This document shows positions 6,644 through 8,764 of a stretch of 8,764 nt of DNA, piece by piece. The stretch covers positions 1 through 8,764 of the forward strand of contig QFPJ01000069.1 of NCBI GenBank assembly GCA_003241685.1. Reading direction: 5' to 3'. The translations under genes and the position numbers were made by a program. Position 1 is the first letter of the stretch, and each line of letters opens with the position of its first letter. Source of the stretch: Sphingopyxis macrogoltabida. GTDB taxonomy: Bacteria > Pseudomonadota > Alphaproteobacteria > Sphingomonadales > Sphingomonadaceae. Below the pieces are notes generated by a model. It was given only the letters and a program-made list of their open reading frames with translations. It searched no databases and had not been told where the DNA came from.

Positions 6644-6758
6644 GGCCAATTCGCGATCCCAAACCGTTCGATTCTGATCCGCGCCGCTGAATTGGCGCTG
6701 AACCCGTCCGCCATCATCACCGGATGACATCGGACGCGCTGGCCACTAGACGAAAGCC
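6644..6758. promoter_or_regulatory. Divergent promoter region of the Pro-rich protein gene and queF
   Basis: These 115 bases separate two divergently read genes and should hold both promoters. GCCAATTC (6645-6652) recurs inverted as GAATTGGC (6689-6696), and a GCGCC/GGCGC stem overlaps the second copy. I cannot place convincing -35 and -10 boxes, and no known operator is recognised. Confidence 0.4.
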
Positions 6759-7229
6759 ATGCGTGATTCCAGCCATCCCCCGCTGGCGCCGAAACATCTC
6801 GGCCAATCCAGCGACCTGCCCGCCTCGCCCGAAGCGGCGACGCTCGACTATGTTCCCAATCCGCGCGCGGGCGAGTTGTACCTCGTGCGCTTCGCCGCGC
6901 CCGAGTTCACCTCGCTCTGCCCGGTGACGGGCCAGCCCGATTTCGCGCATCTGGTCATCGACTATGCGCCCCGCGACACGATCGTCGAATCAAAGAGCCT
7001 GAAGCTGTTTCTCGGTTCCTTTCGCAACCATGCCGGTTTCCACGAGGATTGCACGGTCGGCATCGGCCGCCGCCTGTTCGACGAAATGCGCCCGCGCTGG
7101 CTGCGCATCGGCGGCTACTGGTATCCGCGCGGCGGCATTCCGATCGACGTCTTCTGGCAATCGGGGGCGCCGCCCGAGGGACTGTGGCTCCCCGATCAGG
7201 GGGTCGCGCCCTACCGCGGGCGGGGTTAA
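6759..7229 (+). CDS. queF: NADPH-dependent 7-cyano-7-deazaguanine reductase (preQ0 reductase), unimodal type
   Basis: Reduces the nitrile of preQ0 to the aminomethyl group of preQ1 using NADPH, in cytoplasmic synthesis of the tRNA base queuosine. The 156-residue length fits the single-domain (Bacillus-like) QueF rather than the longer two-domain E. coli form. EFTSLCPVTGQPDFA carries Cys54, which forms the thioimide with substrate, and Asp61. ESKSLKLFL (77-85) is the NADPH/substrate motif, and HED (95-97) supplies Glu96. Conserved GGYWYPRGGIPIDVFW (118-133) is near the C-terminus. No strong Shine-Dalgarno precedes the ATG, but the N-terminus fits the family. No other queuosine genes are in the window, so it stands alone here. 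Confidence 0.96.
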   Translation: MRDSSHPPLAPKHLGQSSDLPASPEAATLDYVPNPRAGELYLVRFAAPEFTSLCPVTGQPDFAHLVIDYAPRDTIVESKSLKLFLGSFRNHAGFHEDCTVGIGRRLFDEMRPRWLRIGGYWYPRGGIPIDVFWQSGAPPEGLWLPDQGVAPYRGRG

Positions 7230-7279
7230 AGTCGGCGTGTCCGGGAAATCACCCAAATTTCATCTTTCCGTCACGATTT

Positions 7280-7297
7280 GTTGACACTAGTGTCAAC
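7280..7297. promoter_or_regulatory. Perfect 18-bp palindrome, probable operator of the thioesterase gene
   Basis: GTTGACACTAGTGTCAAC is a perfect palindrome centred between 7288 and 7289. It ends 3 bases before the ATG of the thioesterase gene and contains a TTGACA-like hexamer. The size and symmetry fit a site for a dimeric repressor such as a TetR, MarR or GntR type. No regulator gene is in the window. It lies where a Shine-Dalgarno would be expected, and none is visible. Confidence 0.65.
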
Positions 7298-7300
7298 GAT

Positions 7301-7708
7301 ATGAAAGCCGCCCAGCCCCACGACCATGCCATTGCCGTCGGTCCCGATGCGATCGATTTCATGGGGCATGTCAACAATGCCCATTATCTGAGCTGGGTGC
7401 AGGATGCGGTGCTATCGCACTGGCGCCACATCGCGCCGCCCGACGCGGTGGCGCAGCATCTGTGGGTCGCGCTGAAGCACGAGATCACCTATCGCCGCCC
7501 CGCCTTTCTGGACGATCAGGTCATCGCCACGGTGATGCTGGAAAAGGTACAGGGCGCGCGCGCCTTTTACGAAACGATCATCAAACGCGGCGAGGACGTG
7601 CTGGCCGAAGTCAGGTCGAGCTGGTGCTGCATCGACGCCGAAACGCTGCGCCCCGCGCGGCTCGCCAGCGACGTCGTTGCGCGCTTCTTTCCTGGCGAAC
7701 GCAGCTAG
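7301..7708 (+). CDS. Hotdog-fold acyl-CoA thioesterase (4HBT, YbgC/FadM-like)
   Basis: A 135-residue cytoplasmic protein expected to hydrolyse acyl-CoA thioesters. The N-terminal part AIDFMGHVNNAHYLSWVQDA (17-36) is the hotdog signature: Asp19 is the likely catalytic acid, and the HVNN turn starts the long central helix. EITYRRPAFLDDQV (61-74) is the usual second strand pair. The start at 7301 is chosen because the fold begins soon after and no other ATG, GTG or TTG precedes it sensibly; the frame remains open far upstream through queF, but that part is a shadow. There is no Shine-Dalgarno, so the mRNA could be leaderless. The gene begins 71 bp after queF and directly abuts an 18-bp palindrome, suggesting its own control. 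Its TAG stop overlaps that of the convergent gene. Exact substrate unknown. Confidence 0.88.
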   Translation: MKAAQPHDHAIAVGPDAIDFMGHVNNAHYLSWVQDAVLSHWRHIAPPDAVAQHLWVALKHEITYRRPAFLDDQVIATVMLEKVQGARAFYETIIKRGEDVLAEVRSSWCCIDAETLRPARLASDVVARFFPGERS

Positions 7709-8088
7709 CTGCTCTCCAGCATCGCGTCGACGAGCGTTTCCATGAAGGCGCAATTGTCCTTGATCGCGCGCAGCTTTTCGATGTTGGCCATATTGTCGGG
7801 ATGCTCGGCGATCTTGCCGAACATCGCAATCTGATCGTTGAGATCGGCCTGAATTTGCGCCTGATCCTCGTCGGCGAGAACGGTGGCGACGGCAAGGAAC
7901 TTGGTTCCCGACTTCGCCGCCTCCGGATTTTCCGGCTCATCGCCGCCCAGTCCGGCCATGATGCCGTAAAAGGCCATGCACTGGATGCTGTCGTCGTACA
8001 GTTCGCGCTCGTCGGCGTCGATCGTCATCGCCGCCGCAGGCGCGGTGGCGACCGTCAGCGCGATCGCGGCAAATACAGGATATTTCAT
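7705..8088 (-). CDS. Small exported protein of unknown function
   Basis: A 127-residue protein with a clear signal peptide: MKYPVFAAIALTVATAPAAA, cleavage likely after Ala20. The mature part of about 107 residues looks alpha-helical and acidic, with two cysteines (Cys37 and Cys113) that could form a disulfide in the periplasm. I recognise no family. The start at 8088 is supported by CTGGGGGAATCG immediately before the ATG and by the signal peptide; an in-frame ATG 13 codons upstream would spoil the signal. Its stop shares CTAG with the convergent thioesterase gene. It follows the P450 gene by 70 bp on the same strand and could be cotranscribed with it. Confidence 0.8.
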   Translation of the reverse strand: MKYPVFAAIALTVATAPAAAMTIDADERELYDDSIQCMAFYGIMAGLGGDEPENPEAAKSGTKFLAVATVLADEDQAQIQADLNDQIAMFGKIAEHPDNMANIEKLRAIKDNCAFMETLVDAMLESS

Positions 8089-8158
8089 CGATTCCCCCAG
8101 AAATCGACCCACGCCCCGCCTTCGCACGGTCGCCGCCGATCCGTAAAGGGAATTCGCG

Positions 8159-8764
8159 TCAGGCCGCCCGGAACCGGATCGGCAGCCGCTTCAGCCCCCC
8201 GACGAACACCGATTGGACCCGCGCCGGTTCGCCCGCCAGTTCCAGCGATTTCAGGCGCGGCAGCAATTCCTCCAGCATGATCCGCATTTCCAGGCGCGCC
8301 AGATGCTGGCCCAGGCACACATGGGCGCCGAAGCCGAAGGCGATCTGCTGATTCTTCGGCCGGTCGGGATCGAAGACGAAGGGATCGGAAAAAATATCCT
8401 CGTCGCGGTTGGCCGAGGCATAGTTGAGCATCAGCCAGTCGCCCGCGCGAATCGTCTGGCCGCCGATCTCCACGTCCGCCTTGGCGCTGCGCATGAAATG
8501 CTGCACCGGGGTCGTCCACCGGATCGCCTCTTCGATCAGGCCGGACTTGTCGCTGTCGGCATCGCGAAAGCGTTCGAACAGCGCCGGATTCTTCGCCAGT
8601 TCCATGATCGCGCCGGCGGTCGAGGCGCTGGTCGTGTCATGCCCCGCCGTCGCGATGATCATATAATATCCGGCCAGTTCGCGGTCGGGAATCGGCCCGC
8701 CGTCGACCGTCGCATTGGCCACCACCGTCGCAATATCCTCGCGCGGGTTGGCGCGTCGGTCGGC
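8159..8764 (-). CDS. Cytochrome P450, CYP108-like, C-terminal part
   Basis: The frame is open to the right edge, so the N-terminal half is outside the window; the GTG at 8725 is internal. The 201 visible residues contain the I-helix oxygen-binding motif AGHDTTS (about 40-46), the K-helix ExxR (EAIR, about 79-82), and the heme loop FGFGAHVCLGQHLAR with heme-ligand Cys at about residue 150. From memory, long stretches resemble CYP108 (P450terp, alpha-terpineol hydroxylase), including the ATAGHDTTS, SANRDEDIFS, CLGQHLA and VGGLKRLPIRF regions. Such bacterial class I enzymes hydroxylate terpenoid, steroid or alkyl substrates and need a ferredoxin and reductase, which are not seen here. Substrate unknown. 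No residue expected for function is missing in this part. Confidence 0.93.
   Translation of the reverse strand, partial: ADRRANPREDIATVVANATVDGGPIPDRELAGYYMIIATAGHDTTSASTAGAIMELAKNPALFERFRDADSDKSGLIEEAIRWTTPVQHFMRSAKADVEIGGQTIRAGDWLMLNYASANRDEDIFSDPFVFDPDRPKNQQIAFGFGAHVCLGQHLARLEMRIMLEELLPRLKSLELAGEPARVQSVFVGGLKRLPIRFRAA

Noticed and set aside
7049..7300. Upstream extension of the thioesterase frame through queF
   Set aside because: The extension overlaps queF in another frame and would add non-homologous residues; the hotdog fold begins just after the ATG at 7301.
8725..8764. GTG at 8725 as the start of the P450
   Set aside because: Codons upstream remain in frame to the window edge and read as typical P450 sequence (NPREDIATVVANA), so the gene is simply cut by the window.

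Overview
The window looks like chromosomal DNA from a GC-rich alphaproteobacterium, most likely a sphingomonad such as Sphingopyxis. This rests on codon use, the very high G+C, and the protein style (a CYP108-like P450, a secreted M61-type peptidase, a one-domain QueF). The genus is an inference; no rRNA or other marker gene is present. Most genes are ordinary housekeeping or accessory metabolic genes. I see no CRISPR array, tRNA, rRNA, prophage, complete insertion sequence or defence locus.

Layout, left to right. (1) The 3' part of an M61-family peptidase gene with a PDZ domain (+). (2) A family I inorganic pyrophosphatase, ppa (+). (3) A 270-bp non-coding element with 27-bp perfect terminal inverted repeats. 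It lies exactly between two convergent genes and carries the stop codon of each on its two edges. (4) On the minus strand, a cystathionine beta-lyase type PLP enzyme and an MscS-family channel, joined by an ATGA start/stop overlap and so probably one transcript. (5) A minus-strand 3-mercaptopyruvate sulfurtransferase (sseA-like) with a clear Rho-independent terminator, which separates it from the PLP enzyme. (6) A minus-strand, very Pro/Ala/Thr-rich membrane-anchored protein of unknown function. (7) Divergent from it, queF (+) of queuosine biosynthesis. (8) A hotdog-fold acyl-CoA thioesterase (+), with a perfect 18-bp palindrome ending 3 bases before its ATG. (9) Convergent with it and sharing a 4-base CTAG stop overlap, a small secreted protein of unknown function (-). 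(10) The C-terminal half of a CYP108-like cytochrome P450 (-), running off the right edge.

How the genes fit together: the cystathionine lyase and the mercaptopyruvate sulfurtransferase both handle sulfur amino acids and lie next to each other, but the terminator indicates separate transcription. The thioesterase and P450 may both serve breakdown of hydrophobic carbon compounds, but they are on opposite strands and this link is only suggestive.

The most interesting signals are non-coding. The first is the MITE-like element, whose reconstructed empty site is a CTAG where two convergent genes would have shared overlapping TAG stops; an intact pair of that kind exists at 7705-7708. The second is the palindromic operator that occupies the place of a ribosome binding site. 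The third is a C8 tract just before the membrane anchor of the Pro-rich protein.
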